64,000 bases of DNA from Curvularia sp. ZM96 (GCA_022457065.1 JAJGBQ010000001.1:3720001-3784000), one strand, 5' to 3'; counted from the stretch's first letter, positions 25,894 through 36,281 are shown. Notes: generated by a model from the sequence alone, not told the origin. Numbers and translations are program-made.

Positions 25894-26809
25894 GCAGCTC
25901 GCTCCATCCCGCATTCCCCTTATCTATCGGCTGTCAAGACAGCGGCGAACTCGGGCGTTTTCGGTTTATGGGTTTCTTTGATATTCATGGCAACAGTATA
26001 CCGGGCTAGGATGATTGATTAGTATTGATTGCGGACAGTTGGTGCAACGGCGATTCTCCCAGTACCCTAGTCCAGTCAACTACCTCCAGGGTCTGGGACG
26101 ATTGACAAAGCAAAGCGGAGGCGGCAAGGCACGGCACAGCGATGAGTTCTATCTACGCAAGCAAGATCCGCCGCCATGCAGAGTGGTGGCTAGGCAGACT
26201 GGCTTCCTTCTCTCGAGATGCCCGTGTAGTTCGATTATCCTGCTTTAGCCGGAATGTACCAGATCTGATCTGAGTTGATTGCATACATGTTTTGTTCTAC
26301 TTTGTCTCTGCGTCATCGCCTATATCCTCGTGAATGTACCGTCTCGTACCTGACAAGGCAGCGTGACCTGCGGCTCATCCGGTCGTGCCTTTGAAACCCA
26401 TGACGACATGGCTCACATGATAAGGAGCCGCATGCACGATCCCCCACCATTGCCACACCTCGTTCACCTAGCACAAACATGCAAGGCACCAGCACACCCT
26501 CAACCACAGGATGCAAGAAGGTTCCCGTAAACATTAGCTTTTCGGTGACCAAGGTGCTTGTGGAGACCCGCGCAATCTGGGGCCGGCGGTAAGCACGGGC
26601 CATGCGCCCGGGAAACGCAGGGTTCAGTCAACGCAAGCTTGGGAAGAAGTTTATCGCAACCACCCCAACAAACACAGGATCCTACTAACGACCCTGCGTT
26701 TCTGAAAGTAACATAATTCCTTGGTTCCCGCTGGACATAATTTCTCCTTGAATCCGCCTAGTATAACTTTTGTTCTTCACCCATTACTTCCTTCCCCTCA
26801 CATAAAGCC
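25894..26809. other. Intergenic region ATG8 to NCE101
   Basis: Holds the ATG8 3' UTR and the upstream region of the small NCE101 gene. No other gene supported; the 96-codon minus-strand frame at 26313-26603 shows no domain. Confidence 0.5.
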
Positions 26810-27117
26810 ATGGCGCCGCAATATATAATTTCAAAGTACGAACCCTTCTTCCCTCTTTCTCGTTGTTTTCTTTTCATTTCGCTTTCTTAACATAAAAATT
26901 TCTACTCCGGATGCCTCCATTTACTCACATGCTTGCCAATTCCAATAGACGCCTGGATCCGATTTTCGCCATTACAATCGGCCTTGCGGCGGCATTCACA
27001 CGTATCAATCGTGAAGAGAAGGAGAAGGGAAGGTCGACGCAAGAGAGCTTGGACGTACTGAGGAGAAGGTGGAGGCTGGCGTGGGAAAATGGTGGTACGG
27101 AGAGTAAGAAGGTGTAG
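26810..27117 (+). CDS. NCE101: NCE101-family small protein
   Basis: Two exons, 26810-26835 and 26949-27117, with a 113-nt intron, encode 64 aa. Exon 1 codes MAPQYIIS plus two bases; exon 2 completes KRLDPIFAITIGLAAAFTRI and then a basic, charged tail with EEKEKGRS. That pattern, a short N-terminus, one membrane helix (about residues 12-28) after LDP, then R-I-N-R-E-E-K-E-K-G-R, matches the fungal NCE101 family named for a role in non-classical protein export in yeast. The true biochemical role is not established. The start and first exon are inferred from family fit and splice phase; the open frame starting at 26911 begins inside the intron and is not the protein. Confidence 0.85.
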
Positions 27118-28403
27118 TAGGGTGGTGCATGAGAGAGTGACACGACATAATGCCCCCGTTTCCCTCGATGTCTGGAGAGAAAGAGTAGGGTTAACAACAC
27201 TTTGGGCAACACTCATCTCCATAACTTCCATTTTCGGCATTCATGTTGAATATAGCCTTTTAGATGCTAGTCGCTCGTGCGGTTGGCCTCCACCTATGTT
27301 TACGTCTGCCGCGATTGCCTGCGACTCTAGGGACAGGAGGCGGAGAAGCTACAATTTCAGGAGGCTGAAGCAGTTCAGAGAACTAGTCAAATTTTAAGAT
27401 ACCCCTCTTCTAATGCATATCCTTCAAAATGTTGCATGCGACAGAGAGTTGACTTTAATCTCATTAATCACACGCAGAGCAGCTGGTAGTTGAGAGTGGC
27501 TGACTTTAGCTGGTTACGCGCGGAGCCATACTGACTGCGTCGGACTAGTGAGATATGTTAATTCGTTTACAAAAGCTTAGTCCAGGCCTGTGTTATAGAG
27601 GGACATCTGTCCTATCAAGCTAGAATTTTTGTGAGCTGCGTAACTTGAGTTTCAACACCAGCAAATATCTTCGTGGTCCTCGTGCAAACATGTGTACATT
27701 CGTACCTCTTTAGCCGCGAAGTTAAGATCTTTACTATTAGTTACGCGGGCTGTATTAACTATATTAGCTAATAGCTATTTACTAGGTAGATATCTATCCA
27801 ACGGGCGATAAAAGCACGCGAATTAAACTAATGTAGCTGACAGCTGGCGAAATGTACAAGCACGGAACCAAGGACATGAAGTTTCAGGAGTAATCAGATC
27901 TGGCTCAACCTTTGGATCTGCTTGTTATCCCAGTCAGTAACTACTAATTGACAAATTAAGAACTTCACGTTCCCCGAATCAGAATTGGTGTGACAAATAC
28001 ATATGGCACCTGTTACGTACTACAAAAAAGCATTGCCCATTCAATACATGTCTCTCTAGTATTAGTCCAGCTGCAGTGTTTCTTTCGACATCCACCATAA
28101 ATTTCAGAATCAGGAAACAATAAGGTTCAGTTTGCTGAGTGAGCATCGACGCTACCTAAGTTGACCCCGCTAATGACGTTGCTCACCGCGCTTTGGGCAA
28201 CATACCTCCTCTGCCACAATCAGTAGTATCAGAAAATCAAAACGAGCTCACCTGCGAAGACAAGCTATTACACAGTGAATTATAAACAATTGTGACAACT
28301 ACAGCTACTTTTCAAGTAGGCCGCCAATTTCCGGTTTCACCAGTTGTGAGGAGCTTCCACTTACAAGTATTTGGTACTACACTGTCCTTAAGTCTCCACA
28401 CCA
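27118..28403. other. AT-rich gene-poor spacer with decayed repeat
   Basis: Marks the start of the accessory island. The part from about 27400 to 28280 is AT-rich with many TAG/TTA/TAT words (for example around 27740-27800) and no ORF longer than a few tens of codons, which suggests RIP-decayed repeats. A 75-bp dispersed repeat copy (28288-28362) lies just upstream of the transporter start. Confidence 0.6.
28288..28362 (+). repeat. Dispersed repeat, copy A
   Basis: About 75 bases from AATTGTGACAACTACAGCTA onward match the reverse complement of 42001-42075 at roughly 75-80% by eye. The first 21 bases of the match differ at only one position. The copy lies 41 bp upstream of the transporter start. 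Confidence 0.65.
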
Positions 28404-29882
28404 ATGAGCACACTCCCAAACAACACCAACCCACTATGGTGGAAAGACCCCGGGATGCGGAGGCTCAATTTCCTCTTGTTGACGTGTTACTTGGGTGCAA
28501 CCGGTGACGGCTACATTAATTCGCTCATTTCAAGTCTCATTGCGAACCCCAGATATCTCTACGACATCAAAGGGCTCTCTGATGTCAGAGTCCTAGGACT
28601 CGTCGTCGCCTCGCATTCTATGGGCTGTATTGCCGGTTTCTTGCCAGCACCATGGCTATCTGAGCGGTATGGTCGCCGAGCCGGCATTCTCGTCGGCAAC
28701 ATTGGCAAACTTGCCGGATTCACAGGCCAGATATTCTGCAAAACGTTTGAGCAGTTTCTTGCAATGCGCTTGCTGGTCGGCTTTTCGAGCATGTTCAACA
28801 CCATTTCGTCGTCGGCGCTGCTAGTTGAACTTGCACATCCACGCCAAAGAGCCATAGCTGGCGCGCTCTACAATACGTGCTATTTCCTTGGCTCCACCAT
28901 CGCGGCGTGGACGTCGTATGAGTCATTGAAAATCCAGAGCGCGTGGTCGTGGAAGCTACCGGTTGCTGTTCAGCTCTTCTGGTCAGTGGCTCAACTTACA
29001 TTGCGGATGTTCTGTCCAGAGTCACCCAGCTGGCTTGTACGGCACGGAAAAGAGGAAAAGGCCAAGGCAATCATGGTTCGCTATCATGCCAATGGTTGCG
29101 AGGATGATGAGCTGGTTTGTTCGGAAACGGCGCGAATGAGTGCAGCTGTTGAAGAGGCGAGGCAGACCGCAGTGACTGGATGGCTAGCTCTGGTCTCTAC
29201 GCCAGGTAATCGCAAACGTCTTATCCTCTCTATGATCATTGGAATAGCAACTCAGTGGGTCGGAAATGGCATCGTCAGCTACTATTTAACTCCTGTATTA
29301 CGAACTGTCGGCATTACAAACCCCTTTCAGCAACAGAGCATCAATGGCGGTCTGCAAATCTACAACTGGCTATTAGCTTTCTGTGCAGCGCTTCTCTGCG
29401 AGAAGGCAGGCCGACGCCGCCTCTTCTTGACGTCGACAAGCACCATGCTTCTATTTATGGTCCTCGTCACCATTTGCTCGGCTTTATACTCAACTACAGG
29501 CTCGGCATCTGCTGGCTACGCGGTCATCATTTTTCTCTTTTTGTTCCTTGGTGGCTACGTCGTTGGGCTCACGCCCATTCCTATTCTCTACGTCAACGAA
29601 ATATGGCCGAGTCATCTTAGGACAAAAGGGACCAGCGTCTTCTGGGTAACGCAGGCAGTCGCCGTATGCTTCAACCAGTTTGTGAACCCTGTTGCGCTGA
29701 GTAAAATTGCATGGAGATATTACCTCGTCTATGTGGGTGTGCTGGTTGCAGTCATAAATTTCATCTTCTTCTATGTGCCGGAGACCAAGGGGCTTTCGCG
29801 CGAGCAGGTGGGCAGTATGTTTGATAGTCCGAGACGGCATCGGCATTCTATTGAGCTTGTGGATGCCAGGCCGGAGACTTAG
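28404..29882 (+). CDS. MFS sugar transporter-like permease
   Basis: Intronless 492-aa integral membrane protein with about 12 hydrophobic spans. Major facilitator sugar-porter signs are visible: the loop-2 motif with ERYGRRAGI (about 90-98), RLLVGFSSMFNT after span 4, PESPSWLVRHGKEEKA at the start of the central loop (about 205-220), EKAGRRRLFL after span 8, and PETKGLSREQV near the C-terminus (about 458). These place it with fungal hexose/lactose-permease-like transporters; the substrate cannot be read. It stands alone at the left of the accessory island and lacks introns, unlike most neighbours. The start is the first ATG and has a purine at -3 (CACCAATG). Confidence 0.9.
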   Translation: MSTLPNNTNPLWWKDPGMRRLNFLLLTCYLGATGDGYINSLISSLIANPRYLYDIKGLSDVRVLGLVVASHSMGCIAGFLPAPWLSERYGRRAGILVGNIGKLAGFTGQIFCKTFEQFLAMRLLVGFSSMFNTISSSALLVELAHPRQRAIAGALYNTCYFLGSTIAAWTSYESLKIQSAWSWKLPVAVQLFWSVAQLTLRMFCPESPSWLVRHGKEEKAKAIMVRYHANGCEDDELVCSETARMSAAVEEARQTAVTGWLALVSTPGNRKRLILSMIIGIATQWVGNGIVSYYLTPVLRTVGITNPFQQQSINGGLQIYNWLLAFCAALLCEKAGRRRLFLTSTSTMLLFMVLVTICSALYSTTGSASAGYAVIIFLFLFLGGYVVGLTPIPILYVNEIWPSHLRTKGTSVFWVTQAVAVCFNQFVNPVALSKIAWRYYLVYVGVLVAVINFIFFYVPETKGLSREQVGSMFDSPRRHRHSIELVDARPET

Positions 29883-30035
29883 GTGGGAAATCCAGCCTAG
29901 AAATAAGAGACGTCAATCGTCACACAGAATATGATATTCCCAACGACACATATTCTACTAAGCTACCCAGCTACTAAGTTCACATGATGAAGGAATTCCA
30001 GGAATTGAATCATCTCAAACAGCTGACTATCGCAG

Positions 30036-30042
<7 letters not shown>

Positions 30043-30095
<53 letters not shown>
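30043..30095 (+). repeat. Compound microsatellite (TC)n(TA)n
   Basis: About 13 TC units run directly into about 13 TA units between the transporter and the HET fragment. The rest of 29883-30161 holds nothing recognisable. Confidence 0.95.
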
Positions 30096-30161
30096 GACCA
30101 GTACTATCGTCAATCTATTTCAGCGAATCGCTGTTCACTCCTACTGACCGACACCGCATCT

Positions 30162-30833
30162 TCAACTAATATTAAAGTTTGTCGTACCTCCTGTATTGGT
30201 AATCCCTGGCATGACATGTTGACCTGATATATTCCCGTAGAACACAGGTCCATGATAAGAATGGGTTGATTGGCTGTGGTCTTTCGATGTGTCGCTCTGA
30301 GGCGAGCGCGAATCCCTTTGTTTGGACAAATCAACCTCCCTCTGTAGCCGTACGAACGCGTTCTTCCGGCCTTCCCCATATATCAGCGGCATGTGTACGT
30401 TAAAGATGCCTAGCAACGAGTACGCCAGGTCTTCTTCGCGCTTCGTCTCGCGTTGTCCCACCCACGACATGCGCTCATCAACGCTGAATTCGTCTAGAGG
30501 ATTCCCTTGAAGCGCTTCGAGGTTGATCTTGGTGATGCTGTGGAGCTCGTGCAATAGAGAGTATTTGTTGCCGAGTCGCTGGCCTTCGGCTGAAAAGAAG
30601 TCGACCGATAACGATGCCACCAGCTCTTGAAGTTTCCAGCCTCTCTTAAACCATCTACTTTGCTGGAAAGCAGGGTACCAGCCTTGCTGGGCGGGCGGAC
30701 CACTGGTGGGTGTATCGGTCGAAACGTCAGACAGGTAGACGTAGCATCGAGCAGCGTCGCGGTACCAGGCAAACCTGGAGTTGATGGCCTCGGTGAGTTC
30801 TGTGCTGCTCAACTTGTCGATACAAGATCAACC
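30162..30833 (-). pseudogene. 5'-truncated HET-domain gene with C-terminal Gly/Asn-rich motif
   Basis: The frame reads the second half of a HET (heterokaryon incompatibility) domain: CIDKLSSTELTEAINSRF, then WYRDAARCYVYLSDV, RWFKRGWKLQELVA, a region with W-V-G-Q-R-E-T-K-R-E-E-D-L-A-Y-S-L-L-G-I-F and MPLIYGEG. About 90 residues that should precede CIDK (the ILSHTW part) are missing; upstream the frame meets a TGA, and a shifted frame reads only traces. The first in-frame ATG lies deep inside, so a normal protein is unlikely. After the HET domain the chain ends in about 30 residues (30165-30254) that begin HGPVFYGN and finish GGTTNFNIS. HET proteins trigger cell death on non-self recognition; C-terminal motifs of this kind can couple them to NLRs. 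An unseen upstream exon is the alternative to truncation. Confidence 0.75.
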
Positions 30834-31634
30834 ACCCTCGTTGAGTTTACAGGGGCAATGCATGGTACGCCGAAAGAGCTGTCGAGAGCCACACAGTTGA
30901 GATTACAGGTGTAATTTTACGCGCTGTACACCCTTTAAAGCATCAGAAACATATGTTTGTTTTGTAACAAAAGTGCTACACAGCCACCACAAGTTGAAAG
31001 TTGTGGGCTGAACGGAATTTAGCCTTCTTGCTCCTTTAACCACAGTTCTTGTCATGCTCCCTTGCCGGCAGAAGTCTGCTTTCTAGGTCTTCCAAAGTAA
31101 TCCGTTGCCGTCGGGTAGTCTGAAGTATACAAGGCTACTTGAGTCAAACTTCACATGGAAAGGTAGAGGCAGAATGGTGGGAGATGGTTCCGTAATAGCT
31201 ACATGCATGACAATTCACCTGCGATAGGGGGTTTCCAGCACATTCATATATCGATTTGACTGAACAGTAACATTTCCGTTGTACAATGCCACCTCAGCAT
31301 GGATGTAACCAGAGCTTGCTTCTAGCTACAACCAAGCTCTGCGCGAGATCAGCTGAGCCTCGCTTTACGAGACACTAAGCTGATGGTGTCACTCGATAAC
31401 AAAGCAGTATTCGCCAGTGTTCAAACTTGATCGTCAGTCCACAAGACTTATCTGATCTTAACTTGACCATACAAAAGTGTCCGCGATGTTAATGCACTAT
31501 GAATTTATCTCAGCATATCTTCTCTATTGAACAAACTGTGCTGGGACAATGATAGAGCCTGAAGAATGTGCGGCAGCCCATTCTGATGTGATCTAAGAGT
31601 CATATCTACCATTAATTGCAAAAAAGCGCGGTGT
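30834..31634. other. Spacer within the accessory island
   Basis: No gene supported. Composition is AT-leaning with short broken frames; remains of the missing HET N-terminus could not be found by eye. Confidence 0.5.
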
Positions 31635-32465
31635 CTAACATGGTGTGTCGCTGGGAGGGTCAAACTCCGTGGTGAAATCGTTACACTCTCCTCTTAGTTC
31701 GTCTTCCAAGTCCACCACTATCATATCTTCCACCTCGCCTTCTACCTCGTCTTCTGCACTTCTGAGTCGATCGTATCGTTCCCAGAATGGTCTCTTCGCT
31801 AACTTCATCTCTTCCACTCTTTTACTCGAAAACCAGTCCCAGCGGACCTTCCGATACTGCACTGCATGAACTTGCTCACCCGGAGCAACCCAAGATCCTT
31901 GCTCGTTTACTACACCACCTCGAGAGCCACCAAGTCTGGGATCTCCCACAACGAATGGCATGCACACGCCTGAGGCATTCAATGCTGTCGAAAGTGGTAT
32001 ACCGACTCTGCCGCTATCTGCACTTGAATCTCCGGATGACTCTCTGATGTGAGCATCGAGCAGTGTGTGATAGGCCACAATGACGTATATGTCCTCGCCC
32101 TCGTCAATAACCCTTTCAATCCATCTCTGAGTATCTCGAGGTCGAACTGCATTCTGAAACCATTCTCCGACATTATTGAGATAGTACGTCTTTGCTTGAA
32201 CGGTTGTTATTTGTACTGAGGTCTTGAGACGCTTCGAAAACGAGGCAGAGAGGAGGGTCGCAATTTCTGCCGAAGCATCGTGGTGGCGTACGGAGGTGTA
32301 GGTGCCGGTAAAATTCCTCTGTAGTTTTTCTGCAACGTCGAGAGAGGTGACATCCAGAGGATCGTGGAAATCTTGATGGGGGTTTTCTATGCTAACGACA
32401 AAGCGTCCGAGGCTGACTGACGACAGGGGAAGGAATAGCTGCGAAAGTAGTTTGTTTGACGCCAT
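31635..32465 (-). CDS. Candidate fungal gasdermin-like protein
   Basis: Intronless, 276 aa, first ATG used. The chain opens with LFLPLSSVSLGRFVVSIENP then HQDFHDPL. It continues with beta-rich stretches (TSVQITTVQAKTYYLNN; EDIYVIVAYHTLLDAHI), a W-F-Q-N helix, and ends in a strongly acidic tail of about 45 residues (DEVEGEVEDMIVVDLEDEL...). Size, beta-rich body, the VIVAY-T---A-I strand and short C-terminal tail resemble RCD-1/HET-Q1 gasdermin-like proteins of fungi, small pore formers activated by proteolytic removal of the C-terminus. The strongest support is context: it is divergent from, and 522 bp away from, a TPR-CHAT protease, and fungal gasdermin genes are known to pair with subtilisin-like or CHAT protease genes. 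Family assignment is by eye and needs a profile search; otherwise it is an orphan protein. Confidence 0.6.
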   Translation of the reverse strand: MASNKLLSQLFLPLSSVSLGRFVVSIENPHQDFHDPLDVTSLDVAEKLQRNFTGTYTSVRHHDASAEIATLLSASFSKRLKTSVQITTVQAKTYYLNNVGEWFQNAVRPRDTQRWIERVIDEGEDIYVIVAYHTLLDAHIRESSGDSSADSGRVGIPLSTALNASGVCMPFVVGDPRLGGSRGGVVNEQGSWVAPGEQVHAVQYRKVRWDWFSSKRVEEMKLAKRPFWERYDRLRSAEDEVEGEVEDMIVVDLEDELRGECNDFTTEFDPPSDTPC

Positions 32466-32987
32466 GAGTATTTTGTGAAGGGACTAGGTTGCTGATGCGA
32501 AACAAGGTTGTGGTACGGCCGATTTATACATGCGAAACTTTGTCGTACAATGCGTCAAGCCACCTGCACCGCCCTGGAAACACACATTATCAGTAGCTCA
32601 GCCACCTTAGCCACGCGGCTATACGGGATGCCCAAGGTTGCGGCGCCGCCTTGAGGCTGCATTGCCGTGACACCTTCATGTGACCTATATGTAACCTAGC
32701 ATATTTCGAATGTTTCGCTGAAGCATTTGACGTGGTATTCGAATGAATCGTTTGTTTGCAATTTTTGAATGTAAGGTTTAAAGAGAAAGGTCATTGCAGG
32801 CTCCACGCCGTGTTTCATCTCCCGTCTCTGCCTAAACTGCGATTTAGTCTGACCACAGCCTCAGACTAAACTCAACTTGGAAGGTCACGACAGGTCGCAT
32901 GAACGATGTTGCTATCAATGCATCCCCTTACTTAAAGATTTCGACGTTACTAAGTTCATTCGATATTCCTGCTTGCCATTCAGCGTT
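32466..32987. promoter_or_regulatory. Bidirectional promoter, gasdermin-like gene / TPR-CHAT protease
   Basis: The 522 bp between the two divergent start codons. The shared spacer would permit joint expression. The reading frame of the protease is open upstream to about 32877 but has no ATG there, so its coding start was set at 32988. A second small frame with an ATG at 32899 overlaps in another phase. Confidence 0.55.
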
Positions 32988-35900
32988 ATGGATATCTTCA
33001 ATTCGACATTGCTTGAGAATTTCGATGTTTTATTTACTACCTTATCCCCACAAGATACCCGCTCTCGATCAACACTATGCGGACATTATGCGATGTTGAA
33101 AGTCGCCCTCTTCGAGCGCTCAGGTCGGATAGAAGACTTGGACGATGCAATTGCAAAGGGAAAACTTTCGATAGACGGCACTTTGGGGCATGACCGAGTA
33201 CTCCACATTCAATTGAATAACCTAGCAAATATGCTTGGTCGCCGATATGACGAGACGCGACAAATTAGCGACCTAGAGGATGCCATACATTTCAGTCGAC
33301 GTGCAGTCCGTGGCGTACCTCTATGCCATATTGAGCGAGCTTCTACATTGAGTAACTTGGGGAACAAACTCAGTCGTTTGTACAAGGAAACGGGTAACCC
33401 GCAGATTCTGGAAGAGGCCATCCACTTTGCTCGCCAAGCCGTGGATAGTGCTCCCACCAGCCATCAACAATATGCTCTACTAGTGCACAATTTGATGAAC
33501 AAGCTTTCTCTCCGATCTAAATACTCGAGAAGGCCGGAGGACCTGGACGAGGGACTCCAAGTAGCGCGAAGGCTTGTCAAGATTACACCTGAAGCTTCAT
33601 CACAGCAATTGGACGCCCTACAGTGGGTAGGAGCTTTTCTCTTACGCCGATATGAATTTACGGGACAATTGGATGTGTTTGAGGAAGCAACGCATATCGC
33701 ACGTCGAGTTCGCATAGCTACAGCTGATACAAGTCCACACTTCGCCGCAAGATTGTGCAATCTTGCGAACTGTCTCTACCGACGATCTGAGTATTGGGCA
33801 GAGAAGGATGATGTTGAAGAGGCTGTTGGGCTTATGCGACATGCGATTTCCCTCACATCGAAACAGGATTGTATTATGCTTTCCAACTTCTTGCCGATGC
33901 TTCATCTTCTTTGCAAGCTCTCCGGAGACACAAAATGCCTGGAAGAAGCAACGGACATAGCACGGCAGGCCCTTCGTCAAACCCCATATGATCACAAAAG
34001 TCTGGGAGGGCTCATGAATGGGCTGGGCCAGATTCTGCAGCTCAAGTTTCACATTTCTGGGGACACCAACGATCTGGACGAAGCAATGCAGCTCATGAGA
34101 GAAGCCCTTGAAAGGACACAACAAGACTGTACCGACTTCTCCGAAATCTCCACCGACCTAGTGGCCACATTACAGTTCAGATACATGCGATCAAGAGATA
34201 GCAAAGATCTAGAGGAAGCAATTGTAGTAGCTCGCAAGGCGATTGAGATACTACCCCAGGAATATCGGAATTTCGCGACAATGCTAAGCAACCTTAGCGA
34301 CTTGCTCGGTAGCAAGTTCGAACGTGAGAAAGATATAGAGCTTCTCGATGAGGCCATCCAAATCCAGCGGAGAGCCATAGGCCTTGCACTAAGGGGATAT
34401 CCCCATACCGGAATATTGCTAAACAGACTTGGAAGACAACTTCGCTATCGGTACGAGTATACCAAAGACTCACAAGACCTGGACCAAGCAATTCAAGCTG
34501 CAAGGGAAGCTCTAAAGGCTACAAAAGAGACCCACCAAAACTACTCGATTGTCCTAAAAGATCTTGGCCTTATACTCTTATACAGATATGGACGATCGGA
34601 GGAATCGAAAGATCTGAAAGAAGTCATTCACGTCCTTCAACAGGTCTGGAGTTGTAAGAATGGCATTCCTTTCGTCCGTATAATCGCTTGTAACCTACTG
34701 GTCCAATTACTCCATCTTGAACACGATTACGATCGCGCATTCGATCTCGCTGTAGAAGCTATAAACATGCTACCTTATGTCCACAAGCGATCTCTGAATC
34801 TACAAGATCAGCAGTACGTTGTATCCCACTTCTTCGGGCTAGCTCCTATCGCCTGCTCCATCGCCCTCCACAAGGGTGAAGGGCCAGATACTGCGCTGGA
34901 GTTATTGGAAAGAGGCCGTGGATTGATCCTTGGTCTGTTGATGGAAGATCGACGAGACATCCAAGCATTAGAAGTCGCGCATCCCAAGCTATACGCGCGA
35001 TACGAAAGCCTCCGAATTGAAATAAACAAGCCTGCTGAAGGATATTCAAATTGTCTTGAACGAAATGAGGCTTTGTCATCGCAGATGTCAGATATGGAGA
35101 AACTCGACGAATGCGTGCAGGAAATTCGGAAGTTACCTGGATTTGACAAATTCCACGAGAGAAGCACTGCGAAGCAAATGCAAGATTGCGCGTCCGATGG
35201 CGACATTATCGTTGTAAATATTACCCAACTAAGAAGCGATGCAATCGTTGTTACTGCTCGTGGAACTAGGACAATTTCATTTCCTAAGCTCAGCGCAGAT
35301 GATGCTCGAAGCTGGAAGGACCAAGATCTGACAACTACCTCGATGGCCGACAAAAAACCTGGCCAGAAGAACAAAGTCTATCGTCAATTCTTGTCTTGGT
35401 TGTGGCAAGACTGTGTAAAGCCGATAATGGAAGAACTGCACTATGATGCCAAAGCCTCCATAGATAGCCTTCCCAGAATATGGTGGATTGGCACTGGATT
35501 TGCCAATAACTTCCCGTTCCATGCCGCAGGAGATTCATCCGGTAACGTCGGTCAACACGCAATCTCATCCTACACGCCGACCATCAGAGCCCTTCGTTAT
35601 GCTCGAGAGCGCTCTGTGGCTACCGCTCCGTCCTCTGGCATTCAAAAAGCACTCATAGTGACCATGCCAGATACACCCGGTTTGAGCGACCTTCCTAGAA
35701 GCATCGTGGAGGCGCAAGATATCACTGCAGTAATGGAGACTGTGGTGGATGTCGAGGTCATAGAACGGCCAAGTGTCGCGACTACCTTATCAAAGCTTCA
35801 AGGTTGTAGCATCGCCCATTTTGCCTGTCATGGATTATCAGATAAGCAAAGTCCAGGCGCGAGTGGATTAGTGTTACGAAGAGAGGACAAGGAGAGCAGT

Positions 35901-36281
35901 ATCCCGAGGCGGGATATGTTGACGACTCGAATATTATCTCAGCTTGAACTCTCGCAGGCAGAAATAGCATTCCTTTCTGCTTGCTACACTGCTGATGGTA
36001 GGGCAGATTTACTCTCAGACGAGATGTTACACGTTGTAAGCGGATTTCAGACGGCAGGATTCAGGCATGTAGTTGGATGTCTGTGGCCTTCTGAGGATAG
36101 AGTCTGCTCGGCCATTGCGAAGGCATTTTATGCCGAACTCTATCGAGATGGCGTAAAAGGTCGAAATAGGGACAAAGCCGTGGCGTTAGCTTTACACAAG
36201 GCAGTACAACAGGTTAGAGACAGTAAAGAGTTCCAGAACCGACCTTTACGTTGGGCACAGTACGTGCATTTTGGTGCATGA
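32988..36281 (+). CDS. TPR-CHAT protein, caspase-like cysteine protease
   Basis: Intronless frame, 1097 aa from the first in-frame ATG. Residues about 35-620 contain around eleven fungal-type TPR units of about 50 residues with the pattern D-L-E-E-A-I-x-x-A-R-x-A-x ... L-x-N-L-x-x-x-L-x-x-R-Y. A linker follows (about 620-830), then a CHAT domain (about 830-1095). It contains WWIGTGFANNFPFHAAG, the His motif in HFACHG (H948) and the Cys in LSACYTADG (C999), followed by VVGCLWPSEDRV and WAQYVHFGA at the end. The His-Cys dyad is intact, so peptidase activity is plausible; CHAT is related to caspases and separase. TPRs would sense a partner or a modification. With the divergent gasdermin-like gene it forms a likely protease-executioner pair. 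Confidence 0.92.
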   Translation: MDIFNSTLLENFDVLFTTLSPQDTRSRSTLCGHYAMLKVALFERSGRIEDLDDAIAKGKLSIDGTLGHDRVLHIQLNNLANMLGRRYDETRQISDLEDAIHFSRRAVRGVPLCHIERASTLSNLGNKLSRLYKETGNPQILEEAIHFARQAVDSAPTSHQQYALLVHNLMNKLSLRSKYSRRPEDLDEGLQVARRLVKITPEASSQQLDALQWVGAFLLRRYEFTGQLDVFEEATHIARRVRIATADTSPHFAARLCNLANCLYRRSEYWAEKDDVEEAVGLMRHAISLTSKQDCIMLSNFLPMLHLLCKLSGDTKCLEEATDIARQALRQTPYDHKSLGGLMNGLGQILQLKFHISGDTNDLDEAMQLMREALERTQQDCTDFSEISTDLVATLQFRYMRSRDSKDLEEAIVVARKAIEILPQEYRNFATMLSNLSDLLGSKFEREKDIELLDEAIQIQRRAIGLALRGYPHTGILLNRLGRQLRYRYEYTKDSQDLDQAIQAAREALKATKETHQNYSIVLKDLGLILLYRYGRSEESKDLKEVIHVLQQVWSCKNGIPFVRIIACNLLVQLLHLEHDYDRAFDLAVEAINMLPYVHKRSLNLQDQQYVVSHFFGLAPIACSIALHKGEGPDTALELLERGRGLILGLLMEDRRDIQALEVAHPKLYARYESLRIEINKPAEGYSNCLERNEALSSQMSDMEKLDECVQEIRKLPGFDKFHERSTAKQMQDCASDGDIIVVNITQLRSDAIVVTARGTRTISFPKLSADDARSWKDQDLTTTSMADKKPGQKNKVYRQFLSWLWQDCVKPIMEELHYDAKASIDSLPRIWWIGTGFANNFPFHAAGDSSGNVGQHAISSYTPTIRALRYARERSVATAPSSGIQKALIVTMPDTPGLSDLPRSIVEAQDITAVMETVVDVEVIERPSVATTLSKLQGCSIAHFACHGLSDKQSPGASGLVLRREDKESSIPRRDMLTTRILSQLELSQAEIAFLSACYTADGRADLLSDEMLHVVSGFQTAGFRHVVGCLWPSEDRVCSAIAKAFYAELYRDGVKGRNRDKAVALALHKAVQQVRDSKEFQNRPLRWAQYVHFGA

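Noticed and set aside
27400..28280. CRISPR-like or regular short repeat array
   Set aside because: AT-rich words recur but without constant unit length or spacing, and the genome is eukaryotic.
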